The notes below the pieces were generated by a model, which worked only from the letters and a program-made list of their open reading frames with translations, did no database searches and was not told where the DNA came from. The translations under genes were made by a program, and so were the position numbers. 64,000 nt of DNA from Clostridium sp. CAG:354_28_25 (lineage in GTDB: Bacteria; Bacillota; Clostridia; TANB77; CAG-508): assembly GCA_001915925.1 (NCBI GenBank), contig MNRL01000009.1, forward strand, positions 1 to 64,000, given 5' to 3'. This document shows positions 35,247 through 44,508 of this stretch, in pieces; the stretch's first letter is position 1; every line of letters starts with the position of its first letter.

Positions 35247-36151
35247 TTACATTACCCCCTGTTTTCTTTAAGAATGCATCTTCCAAGCTTAAATTTTCTT
35301 CTGAAACATTATATAGTTTTACATTTCGTAAAACTAATTCTTTAATTAGAAGAGGAACTTTTTCTTTCTCTATATAAACTCTAACTTCTGTTTCTGTTAA
35401 AATATCCATCTTATAATCTATAATAGAGCCTATTACACTAGAATCCTCTACTTCTAATATATAACAATTGTTTTTAATATCTTTTTTGAATGTATCTATA
35501 TCATTTGTTTCTACTATTTCACCATTCTTAATAATTGATATCTTATTACAGAATGTATCTAACTCTGCTAAATTATGGCTAGATATTAAAATTGCCATAT
35601 TTTCTTGTTCAGCTAATTTTTTAAGCAATACCTTTACTTCTTTTATTCCTTCAGGATCCAAACCATTTGTTGGTTCATCCAATATTAATAATTTAGGTCG
35701 ATGTAATAATGCTTGAGCAATTCCTAATCTTTGTCTCATTCCTAATGAGTACTTAGAAACCTTATCTTTTATCCTGTTTTCTAGTCCAACTAGTTTTACA
35801 ATTTCATCAATTCTTTTTTTGTCAACATTTTTATATAAGTTGGCTACTAATTTTAAATTTTCATAACCAGACATATACATATATAAATCAGGACTCTCTA
35901 CTATTGTTCCTACATTTTCTATTGCTTTTTTAAAGTTTTCCTCTATATCATATCCATTAATATATACCTTTCCAGAAGTTATATTTTGAAGTCCTAGTAT
36001 AAGTTTTATAGTAGTTGTTTTACCAGCACCATTCGGACCTATAAATCCTAAAATATCTCCTTCCAATAATTGTAATGATACACCTTTTAAAATTTCTTTC
36101 TGACCGAAAATTCTTTTTTAAATTTTCACATCTTAATACAATCTTTTTCAA
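35239..36151 (-). pseudogene. ABC transporter ATPase with a 5' frameshift
   Basis: The intact part (about 274 codons) has Walker A GPNGAGKTTT, Q-loop VESPDLY, signature YSLGMRQRLGIAQ, Walker B LLILDEPTNGLDPEG and the H-loop SSHN. Its frame has no ATG at its beginning. Upstream, a TTG at 36151 after GGGAGGGG opens LKKIVLRCENLKKNF, and the other frame continues GQKEILKGVSLQLLEGDILG: together a normal ABC N-terminus. The frames join if one base is removed from the four-base homopolymer at 36107-36110. Either an assembly indel or a recent inactivation. Partner permease overlaps downstream. Confidence 0.75.
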
Positions 36152-36250
36152 GTCTTTCCCCTCCCTATTGTTTTTACTGTTCATATATTAGCACATAAAT
36201 ATTAAGGAAAAAGTATACAATTTATTAAGATTTTATTTAGGAGGATTAAT

Positions 36251-37099
36251 TTGAAAATTAAAGTTATACAATTATCTAAAATGCTACTTTTTTTAACAAT
36301 ATTAGTAATTCTTTTAACAGTTGGAATTTCTATAGCTATTGCTAATTCAGAAGAATATATAAAAGTTCCAATAATTATGTATCATAGTATTTTAAAAGAT
36401 CCATCAAGATCTAATAAATATACTGTTACTCCTAGCGTTTTAGAAGAAGATTTAAAATATATTAAAGATAATGGTTATACTACTGTTACAATATCTGATT
36501 TAATTTCTTATGTATATGATGATACGCCACTACCAGAAAAACCAATAGTATTAACTTTTGATGATGGTCATTACAATAATTATGGATATTTATTTCCTTT
36601 GTTAGAAAAGTACGATATGAAAGCAGTTATATCGATTGTTGGTTCTTATACAGATAAATTTACAGAAACTGATGAAGCAAATTTAAATTATTCATATTTA
36701 AGATGGAAAGATATTAAAGAATTAATGGATACTGGACGCATAGAATTTCAAAATCATACCTATAGCTTGCACAGTAATACTGGCAAACGAAATGGTACAA
36801 AGAAAATAAAAGGTGAAACAGATGAACATTATAAGAATGTATTAGAAGAGGATATTTTAAAACTTCAACAAGAATTTGAAGAGAATACTAATTATACTCC
36901 ACAATGTTTTACATATCCTTTTGGAGGAATTAGTAATGCATCATTAAACATAATAAAAGAATTAGGTTTTAAAGCAAGTTTATCTTGCGAACAAGGCATC
37001 AATAAACTAACCAAAAATCCTAATTCCTTATATTTGTTAAAAAGATATAACAGACCAAGTTATATTAGCACATATAACTTTTTTCAAAAAATTAATTAA
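36251..37099 (+). CDS. Polysaccharide deacetylase, membrane-anchored
   Basis: 282 aa with a TTG start after AGGAGG. A signal anchor (10-31, MLLFLTILVILLTVGISIAIA) is followed by a CE4 NodB-fold domain: MYHSI (42-46), TFDDGHYNN with D104/D105, the metal His pair in QNHTYSLH near 174-181, and the YPFGG motif. It likely removes N-acetyl groups from peptidoglycan or an envelope glycan outside the membrane. The only plus-strand gene in this part; its last codons overlap the end of the convergent DUF362 gene. Confidence 0.9.
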   Translation: MKIKVIQLSKMLLFLTILVILLTVGISIAIANSEEYIKVPIIMYHSILKDPSRSNKYTVTPSVLEEDLKYIKDNGYTTVTISDLISYVYDDTPLPEKPIVLTFDDGHYNNYGYLFPLLEKYDMKAVISIVGSYTDKFTETDEANLNYSYLRWKDIKELMDTGRIEFQNHTYSLHSNTGKRNGTKKIKGETDEHYKNVLEEDILKLQQEFEENTNYTPQCFTYPFGGISNASLNIIKELGFKASLSCEQGINKLTKNPNSLYLLKRYNRPSYISTYNFFQKIN

Positions 37100-38222
37100 C
37101 TTTTATTATTTCATATTGTCTAGTACCAATTCCTATTTTTTCAGCATGTTCTAGACAAGATTTCCATTCACTTTGTGGAGTTGTATTTTTAAAGTGGTCA
37201 TGATGATCTTCAAAATCTTTTGAGTGCATATTATCATCTAATCTACTTCCAGGTATAGGTTTTTGTGCATTACAAGCATCTGCACATGCTTGATCTAGTG
37301 CTACTGGATCAAAGCTTGCAAACATTCCTATATCTGGCAATATTGGAACATCATTTTCTGCATGACAATCACAATATGGTGAAATGTCTAAAACTAAATT
37401 AATGTGGAAGTTTGGTCTTCCAGCTAATACTGCTTTTGAATATTCTGCCATTTTCTTATTTAATAATTCATTTGCATGAGAATTATTATTATATATTGCA
37501 TCAAAATTACAAGCGCCTAAACATCTACCACAACCAACACATTTGTTATGGTCTATATGTGCTTTTCCGTTTTCATCAAATGAAATTGCACCATGTGCAC
37601 AATTTTTAGCACATAAATGACATTTTTTACATTTTTCTATATCTACAGATGGTTTACCAGAGCGATGTTGTTCCATTTTTCCAGCTCTACTGCCACATCC
37701 CATTCCAATATTTTTTAAAGCTCCCCCAAAGCCTGCTGCTTCATGTCCTTTAAAATGATTTAAAGAAATAAATATATCTGCATCCATTATAGCTCTTCCA
37801 ATTTTGGCAGTTTTTACATACTCTCCGCCTTCTACTGGTACTTCTACATCATCAGTTCCTTTTAACCCATCACCTATAATTACATGACATCCAGTAGAAA
37901 ATGGGCTAAATCCATTTTCGTATGCTGCTTCTAAATGGTCTAAAGCATTTTTCCTTTGTCCAACATATAAAGTATTGCAATCAGTTAAAAATGGTTTGCC
38001 TCCTAATTTTTCAACAACATCAACTACAGTTTTTGCATAATTAGGTCTTAGATATGCCAAATTTCCTGGTTCTCCGAAATGAATTTTTATTGCAACAAAT
38101 TTATTTTCAAAATCGATATTTTCAATTCCTGCTTTCTTCATTAATTTCGCTAATTTCTTTTGTAAATTTGTTCCTGGTAATGCTCTAAAATCTGTAAAAT
38201 ATACTTTCGCTTTTTCTTCCAT
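37092..38222 (-). CDS. DUF362 protein with a 2[4Fe-4S] ferredoxin domain
   Basis: 376 aa. DUF362 domain around 10-180 and 280-330 (KFVAIKIHFGEPGNLAYLRP, FISLNHFKGHEAAGFGGALKNIGMGCGSRAGK, FASFDPVALDQACADA) with an inserted bacterial ferredoxin pair: CKKCHLCAKNCAHGAI and CVGCGRCLGACNFDAI (about 193-243). Common in anaerobes; a redox or Fe-S trafficking role is assumed but not proven. Start follows AGGAGG. The sirtuin gene ends 12 bases... upstream on the same strand, so they are probably cotranscribed. Confidence 0.88.
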   Translation of the reverse strand: MEEKAKVYFTDFRALPGTNLQKKLAKLMKKAGIENIDFENKFVAIKIHFGEPGNLAYLRPNYAKTVVDVVEKLGGKPFLTDCNTLYVGQRKNALDHLEAAYENGFSPFSTGCHVIIGDGLKGTDDVEVPVEGGEYVKTAKIGRAIMDADIFISLNHFKGHEAAGFGGALKNIGMGCGSRAGKMEQHRSGKPSVDIEKCKKCHLCAKNCAHGAISFDENGKAHIDHNKCVGCGRCLGACNFDAIYNNNSHANELLNKKMAEYSKAVLAGRPNFHINLVLDISPYCDCHAENDVPILPDIGMFASFDPVALDQACADACNAQKPIPGSRLDDNMHSKDFEDHHDHFKNTTPQSEWKSCLEHAEKIGIGTRQYEIIKVN

Positions 38223-38233
38223 CTTTATTCCTC

Positions 38234-38938
38234 CTAAATATTTTTAAATATATTTCCTAAACTATCTTTAATAACTAAATTTGCTACATTATCAAAAGGA
38301 GTAACATCTTTATTTATTAAAATCAAGTTGTTTCCATTATAATATCTAATAAGTCCACTTGCAGGATATACTGTTAATGATGTTCCTCCAACGATTAATG
38401 TATCACAATTAGAAATTTGATATATAGCCTCTTCTAATATATCTTCATTTAACCCCTCTTCATATAAAACAACATCAGGTTTAATAATTCCTCCACATGT
38501 ACATTTTGGAACACCTACTGAATTAAACACATATTCTGCGTCATAAAATTTACCACATTTCATACAATAATTTCTATGTACACTTCCATGAAGCTCTAAA
38601 ACATTTTTTGAACCAGCTTTTTGATGCAAGCCATCAATATTTTGAGTCACTATAGCTTTTAATATTCCTGTTTGTTCTAGTTCTGCTAGTTTGATATGCG
38701 TAATATTAGGTGCATATTTTAATGAATTCATTTTATCTTTATAAAATTCATAAAATTCTTCGGTATGATTAATAAAAAAAGTATGGCTTAATATTTCTTC
38801 TGGGGGATATTTATATTGCTGATTATATAGTCCATCTTTACTTCTGAAATCAGGAATTCCACTTTCTGTGGAAACTCCTGCTCCACCAAAGAAAACCACA
38901 CTTTTACTTTTGTTTATAATTTCTTTTAAATTTTCCAT
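38234..38938 (-). CDS. cobB: NAD-dependent protein deacylase (sirtuin)
   Basis: 234 aa from MENLKEIINKSK at 38938 (AGGTGAAG site); a GTG three codons upstream is less likely. Sir2 motifs: FFGGAGVSTESGIPDFRSKDGLY (NAD pocket), TQNIDGLHQKAG, catalytic His in LELHGSVHRNYC, zinc ligands CMKCG and CTCGG, and GTSLTVYPASGL. It removes acetyl or related acyl groups from lysines using NAD. Followed on the transcript by DUF362 after 11 bases. Zn-binding residues intact. Confidence 0.94.
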   Translation of the reverse strand: MENLKEIINKSKSVVFFGGAGVSTESGIPDFRSKDGLYNQQYKYPPEEILSHTFFINHTEEFYEFYKDKMNSLKYAPNITHIKLAELEQTGILKAIVTQNIDGLHQKAGSKNVLELHGSVHRNYCMKCGKFYDAEYVFNSVGVPKCTCGGIIKPDVVLYEEGLNEDILEEAIYQISNCDTLIVGGTSLTVYPASGLIRYYNGNNLILINKDVTPFDNVANLVIKDSLGNIFKNI

Positions 38939-38947
38939 TAACTTCAC

Positions 38948-39877
38948 CTAATTATTAAAAGATAGTAGTTTCTTAATAAATGCAATTAATCTATTTTTAT
39001 ATATTATAGCTAGTGCATTTTTGCTAGTCTTTTTCTTAAGTTGCTTTTCTTTTTTGTTTAAGCTCTCTGTTATTTTCTGGTAACCTTCTTCATAAAATTT
39101 ATCTTCTTCTACTACACCCCTATAATTCTTTAATCCTTCTAATTTTTGTTTTGCACCTAGTATTGCCTCTTCATCAGCTATGTGAATTGGTGTATAGTAA
39201 AAATAAAATTTCATAATATAATTTTGAATACTAAAATACATTTCTCTTATTTCTTGCTCTACTTTATATAAATCATCTGTTGTTTTGTAATCTAGTATTA
39301 GATAATATAATTTATTAAAATCACTTGTAAGTCTATCTATATTTCCATTTGAAATTTTATTTATTAATTCATAATAGTCATCATTATTATTTATAACAGT
39401 TTGCACAAATTCTTTTCTGCCTACTAAAAAATCTATTTGCATAACCAAATTAACTAATAGTGCATAATCCCCTTCAATTAAAGAAGAGAAAAATATTCCA
39501 AATTCATTCATTCTTTCTTTTAAATCTTGGGTTAATAGTTTGGCTGCAAAATAATTTAAAGACTCTTGAAAACAAGTTTGCTCTCTGCAATCTTGTAAAA
39601 AATGCAAATATTCTGTAACTAAAATTTCGTTTATCGAATTTGTATGAATTTTATTTGAAAAATATATAACTCCATTTGAATAATAATGCGACATATTTTC
39701 ATCTTCAAATTTTGCAATCCTTATTTGACATTGTTCTAATTTCTTTAATAACTCATCATATTGCTCTTTTAATTCTGTAAATACATTTGAAATTCTTATA
39801 GCGATTTCGTTTGCTATCTTATTTACTTTATATTGCGGTATTTCTTCTATTATTTCTTTTATCTTTTGCTCTTCCAT
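38948..39877 (-). CDS. Hypothetical helical protein
   Basis: 309 aa. Not recognised. It has a coiled coil at about 30-55 (VFTELKEQYDELLKKLEQCQ) and a motif ILVTEYLHFLQDCREQTCFQE near 85-105 that looks like a zinc-protease helix (HExxH..Q) in which the first His is Thr, so probably inactive if related. The C-terminus is basic (KKEKQLKKKTSKN) with a final short hydrophobic stretch. It ends just before the sirtuin start, so it is likely first in a hypothetical-cobB-DUF362 transcript. Confidence 0.45.
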   Translation of the reverse strand: MEEQKIKEIIEEIPQYKVNKIANEIAIRISNVFTELKEQYDELLKKLEQCQIRIAKFEDENMSHYYSNGVIYFSNKIHTNSINEILVTEYLHFLQDCREQTCFQESLNYFAAKLLTQDLKERMNEFGIFFSSLIEGDYALLVNLVMQIDFLVGRKEFVQTVINNNDDYYELINKISNGNIDRLTSDFNKLYYLILDYKTTDDLYKVEQEIREMYFSIQNYIMKFYFYYTPIHIADEEAILGAKQKLEGLKNYRGVVEEDKFYEEGYQKITESLNKKEKQLKKKTSKNALAIIYKNRLIAFIKKLLSFNN

Positions 39878-39919
39878 ATTAATTACCCCTATTATTTTAT
39901 AATTTTCTTTTGTTATGAA

Positions 39920-40276
39920 CTAATTTTTATTTATTAGTAATTTTATTATATAATTTTCTTGTTTTCCAATAATATACAAACCTTCTCTTTTCTTTATAAA
40001 CCAAGATGTTAAATCATTATATTTTTCACCATCTATTATTAAACCATTAAAATCTGAAGGATTTCTCACTCTATATTTTTCATTTTCCAAATCTATTACA
40101 ACTGTTTTTATGACTCCTGCTTCTTCTAACTTTTCTAATTCTTCCATTCTAGCTTTACTATTTTTTGCAATTTTACTATATTGCCATGTTTTTAAAATAT
40201 ATACGACAGCTCTTAAACTTATAAGAGTAATAGTTGCAAGTATTGCACTTAATATAATTATAGTATCATCACTCAT
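39920..40276 (-). CDS. Small membrane-anchored protein
   Basis: 118 aa. One N-terminal membrane helix (about 5-27, IIILSAILATITLISLRAVVYIL), a basic-acidic helix (32-52) and a small beta-rich cytoplasmic domain (IKTVVIDLENEKYRVRNP onward). Not recognised. It lies 42 bases before the preceding hypothetical gene, after the ABC permease terminator. GGAAG site. Confidence 0.45.
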   Translation of the reverse strand: MSDDTIIILSAILATITLISLRAVVYILKTWQYSKIAKNSKARMEELEKLEEAGVIKTVVIDLENEKYRVRNPSDFNGLIIDGEKYNDLTSWFIKKREGLYIIGKQENYIIKLLINKN

Positions 40277-40331
40277 AATATTTACTTCCTTATTTTTATA
40301 TTTACTCGAATTATATCACAATAGAAATAAA

Positions 40332-40362
40332 AAAAACAGATTTATTAAAAAAATCTGTTTTT
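40332..40362 (-). terminator. Rho-independent terminator after the ABC operon
   Basis: AAAAACAGATTT pairs with AAATCTGTTTTT; T-rich on both sides. Confidence 0.8.
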
Positions 40363-40374
40363 ATATCTTGCTAT

Positions 40375-42024
40375 TTAATAAACTTTCTTATATAACCTAG
40401 CTTGATTTTTCCTTGCATATCTATTTATTAATGCATTAAGCACAAGCAATACTAGCAACAAAAATATTAGTAATACTGTAGTATTTCTAAAAACAAATAT
40501 AGTTAACGCAAGTAAGATAATAACAATTACAGCATAAAAGAATTCATACATTACATTTACATTTTCCTTCATCATAGTATATTCGCTTGTCCACGTTATT
40601 TTTGGCGCGTTTAAATCTATCAATACCATTATCTTCTCTTCTAACAAGCATAATTCTATTAATACAACAAATAATGTTAAAACTAAAATAAAATTAAATT
40701 CTGGCATAAAAAGACCATAAAATGCTGTAATTATTATCGCTATTATTCCATTGGCTATTAGTCCTGGATATAATTTATATCTAAATTGATTATATAGACC
40801 AATAGGAATTGTTTTCATTAATTTAGCAGATTTTCCTTCTCTAGAAATTGCTGTAATTGAGGTAAAGTTCATTATGTATAATACTTGTGCAATACATACG
40901 CATATTACTACACCAATCGGTTTTAATATGTTTTGCTGTGCATCTGCTAAAAAGTCTAATCCAATACTTCTTGCAAAAGCAATTAATGCAAATACTGGTA
41001 ATCCTACAAATACTACAGGAAATACTACAGGAAATATTATGCATTGCATACAAAATATGGGTGTTCTAATAATTTGTTTTAGTTCCTTTGACAAGTATGC
41101 TATCTTTGAATTTTGTGGCTTAAAATCTTCTGGTTTTAGTTTAACATCTATTATCCTGTCTTTTATTGATCCATTTATAGTTGCACCTATAGCACCTTTT
41201 AAGTATACTTTAGAAATCAACCATGTCATTACATAGTAACAAATTATACTTTCTGCTGCAAAAATTACAATATTAATTAACCCACTTAATTCTTGATAAT
41301 ATAGTAAACTATTCATTATTGGTTTTAATATTACGAAATAGTCAGAAATCAATTCGATTAAACCATTAACTTGTAACATTCTTTCTGTAAAAATATCTGT
41401 AGAAAAACCTTCACCGGTAGAAAATAAACTAGTTATTATTCCTAAAATTACAAATATTATAAATACAGTTATATATTGCACTTGTGTTTTATTTTTTATT
41501 ACATTTGTAAATCTCATAATTGTTGCTGTAATTAGTGAAGTCAGCACAATTGGTATTATTGGTAACAGTAACAATATTATCGCTGAATAAATATAAAATA
41601 TATAATTTACGTTCATTATTATTCCATATACAATTATTGGTGAGGCTAATAACATTAGTTCCATTAAATATTCTGAAACAATCATGTTTTTAATCTTTGA
41701 TTTTACTAATTGCAATGGTTTTATTGGCATTCGTAAAAATATTTTTAAATCCTTAGAAAAGTATAAATTATTTAAACTTTCAAAAACACTTCTAGAAAAT
41801 AAAAATACTATCATTATAAGTAAAATAATATTTATAAATGCTGGTGCTTGGTCTACTTCTATAAGCTGATTTGTTAATCTATAACTTGCAAATGCCATTA
41901 ATGATGAAATTGTTCCAAATATAATGACAAAAACAAAAGCTGATAAAATTTTTGCAGTAATATCTTTATTTACATTATCTCTTCTATAAGCATTTTTAAA
42001 AATAACTTTTGTTAATTCTTTCAT
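40375..42024 (-). CDS. ABC transporter permease, multi-spanning
   Basis: 549 aa with about twelve hydrophobic helices in two halves (for example 30-50, 62-82, 120-140, 185-205, 330-355, 420-450, 505-530), and a soluble mid-loop (SIKDRIIDVKLKPEDFKPQNSKIAYLSKELKQIIRTP). This is the large ABC-2 family permease often paired with one ATPase in clostridia. It follows the ATPase by 10 bases. Substrate not predictable; a toxin, peptide or lipid exporter is typical. Confidence 0.8.
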   Translation of the reverse strand: MKELTKVIFKNAYRRDNVNKDITAKILSAFVFVIIFGTISSLMAFASYRLTNQLIEVDQAPAFINIILLIMIVFLFSRSVFESLNNLYFSKDLKIFLRMPIKPLQLVKSKIKNMIVSEYLMELMLLASPIIVYGIIMNVNYIFYIYSAIILLLLPIIPIVLTSLITATIMRFTNVIKNKTQVQYITVFIIFVILGIITSLFSTGEGFSTDIFTERMLQVNGLIELISDYFVILKPIMNSLLYYQELSGLINIVIFAAESIICYYVMTWLISKVYLKGAIGATINGSIKDRIIDVKLKPEDFKPQNSKIAYLSKELKQIIRTPIFCMQCIIFPVVFPVVFVGLPVFALIAFARSIGLDFLADAQQNILKPIGVVICVCIAQVLYIMNFTSITAISREGKSAKLMKTIPIGLYNQFRYKLYPGLIANGIIAIIITAFYGLFMPEFNFILVLTLFVVLIELCLLEEKIMVLIDLNAPKITWTSEYTMMKENVNVMYEFFYAVIVIILLALTIFVFRNTTVLLIFLLLVLLVLNALINRYARKNQARLYKKVY

Positions 42025-42034
42025 ATCTATATAC

Positions 42035-42757
42035 CTATTCTTCTATAATTTTTAAAAATAATTCTTCCAAAGAACTGTTAGATTTCCATTTTTCTCTTAG
42101 TTCTTCACAAGTTCCAACAAATTTAATTTTTCCTTTATCTATTACTGCTATTTTGTCACATATTTTTTCTGCTACTTCTAAAACATGTGTAGAAAAGAAT
42201 ACTGTATTACCTTTATCACTATGTTCTCTCATTAATTCTTTTAATTGGAATGAAGCTTTAGGGTCTAATCCAGTCATTGGTTCATCTAAGATCCAATTTT
42301 TAGGATTATGCAATAACACTCCTATAATAACTATTTTTTGTTTCATTCCATGTGAGTATCCTTGGATTCTATCCTTTAATGAATTATATATTCCAAAATC
42401 ATTTGCAAGTTTTGATATTCTCTCATATCTTGTTTTTTGATCAACACCATATACATCACCAATAAAATTTAAATATTCTATACCTGTTAATTTTTCAAAT
42501 GCATCTGGTGAATCTGGTACAAATCCAAATTCTTTTTTGGCTTTAATAGGTTCTTTTTCTATATTTATTCCATCTATTAGAATTTCGCCTTCATCTATAT
42601 CCAATATGCCTGTAAGCATTTCCATTGTTGTTGTTTTACCAGCACCATTTGGTCCAATAAATCCGAAAATAATTCCATCTTCTATTTTTAAGTTTATATT
42701 CTCTACTACTTTCTTATCTTTCACATAAGCTTTACTTACATTTTTTAGTTCTATCAT
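42035..42757 (-). CDS. ABC transporter ATP-binding protein
   Basis: 240 aa, complete. Walker A GPNGAGKTTT, Q-loop region FVPDSPD, signature YSHGMKQKIVIIG, Walker B NWILDEPMTGLDPKA, H-loop FSTHVLE. First gene of a two-gene exporter operon with the permease; GGAGAG site. In contrast to the second ABC ATPase at 35.2-36.2 kb, its N-terminus is intact (MIELKNVSKAYVKDKKVVENI). Confidence 0.93.
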   Translation of the reverse strand: MIELKNVSKAYVKDKKVVENINLKIEDGIIFGFIGPNGAGKTTTMEMLTGILDIDEGEILIDGINIEKEPIKAKKEFGFVPDSPDAFEKLTGIEYLNFIGDVYGVDQKTRYERISKLANDFGIYNSLKDRIQGYSHGMKQKIVIIGVLLHNPKNWILDEPMTGLDPKASFQLKELMREHSDKGNTVFFSTHVLEVAEKICDKIAVIDKGKIKFVGTCEELREKWKSNSSLEELFLKIIEE

Positions 42758-42840
42758 TTGTTCTCTCCATTTATAATATTTTTCATAATTTTTTATATCA
42801 TAAAAAATATAAATTGTATAGGAGTTTTTTTATAACATAA

Positions 42841-44385
42841 TCAAATTTTCCAAATCACTTTACCGTCTTTAATTGTTTCTAAAATCTTTATATTTCGCAG
42901 TTCATCTTTTGCAACCTTTAATGGATTTTTGTCTACAATAATTAAATCTGCTTTCTTTCCAGCTTTTAAAGTTCCTTTTATCCCTTCTTCACCATATTGA
43001 TATGCAGAATTTATCGTAACAGCTTTTATGGCTTCTAATATAGAAATTTTTTCATCTTCTCCTAGCAATTTACCATCTCTTGTTATTCTATTTACAGCAC
43101 ACCAAATTGTTTCGAACATATCTGGTTCTATAACAGGTGTATCTTGGTGAAAAGTAAATAATATATTTTGTTTTAGACTTGAACCTGCTGGACTAATATG
43201 TTCTGCACGTTTTATTCCTAAGTTTTTTATATGGATATCTCCAAAATAATATATATGGCTTATAAAGAATGAAGGTATTATATTATATTTTTTTACATCA
43301 GGTAATTGGTCTAATCCTAAGAGCTGTGCATGTATCATAACTGGTCTTTTTAAGCCTGATACTTTTTTAATTGCATTTATATATTGTTCTGCTGCTTTAT
43401 CACCATTACAATGAGCTAATATTTGCAAATTGCTTTCTTTGCTATTTTCTAGTATTTCTTCTACATCTTCATCTTGCATTATTCTATATCCATAATATTC
43501 TGGTTCATTTGCATACGCTTCTCTTAGCCATGCGGTCTTTGCCTGTGGCGAACCATCTAAAAATATTTTTATACCACCTATTTTAAAATTATTGTTATAT
43601 TTATTAATAAATTTACTATATTCTTTCTTTATTTCGTCCACATTTATATAATCCATGTATGCAACTACATCAAGAAATATTTCATGCTTATCTGACAATA
43701 ACTTGTATATTTTTGCTAATTCGTTTGTTATAACACCTTCTTGTGCCATAGTTATTCCATGTGATGCATATATTTCTTGTGCTTCTTTAAACGCATTCAT
43801 AATTTCTTCTATTTTTGGAAGAGGTATCTTTTTAAGAGAATCAATAAATGCATTTTCTTCCAATAGTCCTGTATCAAAAATAATTCTTCCACCTTCTGGG
43901 TCTACTGTTGTTTTTGTTATGTTTAATTTTTCAAACGCTTTACTATTTGCAATACCATTATGTCTAGATTTATTTTCTATAATAACAGGAGTATCTGGGA
44001 ATATCTCATCTAACTCTTGTTTAGTAATATGTTCTCTATTCTTTAATATGTTATTATCATAACCATTTACTATAATCCACTCATCTGTTTGGTTTTCTTT
44101 TTTATATTTGTCTAAGCAATTCTTAATTTCTTCGATACTAGTTAACCCATCTATGGATATCTGCATTAAACTTTTAGCTAGCGCAAATATATGGCTATGA
44201 GCATCTATAAATGATGGCATCAGTGTATTCCCGTTTAAATCTATTATCTCTGTATTAGCATCTGCTAATTCTAATATTTCAGCTTTAGAACCTGTTTTTA
44301 TTATCTTGTCATTTTCCGTTGCAAGTGCTTCTATATTATCATTCTCTAGAGTTATAAAATTCCCGTTTATATAAATCTTTTTCAT
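42841..44385 (-). CDS. YtcJ-like metal-dependent amidohydrolase
   Basis: 514 aa from MKKIYINGNFITL at 44385 (TGGAGGTAG site); a 13-residue longer frame has none. Amidohydrolase 3 family: composite beta-sandwich with TIM barrel, metal motif FIDAHSHIF near 62, conserved EGVITNELAKI, IKIFLDGSPQAKTAWLREAY, ILAHCNGDKAAEQYI and FHQDTPVIEPDMFETIW, and a closing GTLKAGKKADLIIVDKNPL. Members hydrolyse amides or carbamates; the substrate is unknown. The gene stands alone in its direction between the ABC operon and a methyltransferase. Confidence 0.85.
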   Translation of the reverse strand: MKKIYINGNFITLENDNIEALATENDKIIKTGSKAEILELADANTEIIDLNGNTLMPSFIDAHSHIFALAKSLMQISIDGLTSIEEIKNCLDKYKKENQTDEWIIVNGYDNNILKNREHITKQELDEIFPDTPVIIENKSRHNGIANSKAFEKLNITKTTVDPEGGRIIFDTGLLEENAFIDSLKKIPLPKIEEIMNAFKEAQEIYASHGITMAQEGVITNELAKIYKLLSDKHEIFLDVVAYMDYINVDEIKKEYSKFINKYNNNFKIGGIKIFLDGSPQAKTAWLREAYANEPEYYGYRIMQDEDVEEILENSKESNLQILAHCNGDKAAEQYINAIKKVSGLKRPVMIHAQLLGLDQLPDVKKYNIIPSFFISHIYYFGDIHIKNLGIKRAEHISPAGSSLKQNILFTFHQDTPVIEPDMFETIWCAVNRITRDGKLLGEDEKISILEAIKAVTINSAYQYGEEGIKGTLKAGKKADLIIVDKNPLKVAKDELRNIKILETIKDGKVIWKI

Positions 44386-44459
44386 GGCTACCTCCATTTT
44401 ATAATTTATATAAGTATTTCCCAATTTTTAAAATTTATGTTTAATTATAAGCAAAATAT

Positions 44460-44490
44460 TACCGGAGGAATTACATCTTCCTCCGGTCAA
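44460..44490 (-). terminator. Hairpin after the DUF3419 gene
   Basis: ACCGGAGGAA pairs with TTCCTCCGGT (near-perfect, G+C-rich stem). On the minus strand AATATTTTGC follows. Confidence 0.7.
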
Positions 44491-44508
44491 AATACGCATA
44501 TAACAATT

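Noticed and set aside
35239..36066. ABC ATPase starting at the internal TTG (MEGDILGFIG)
   Set aside because: The normal N-terminus is visible just upstream in another frame; the TTG lacks a ribosome binding site.
44460..44490. G+C-rich hairpin as a mobile-element end
   Set aside because: It fits a simple terminator of the DUF3419 gene and has no partner at the other side.
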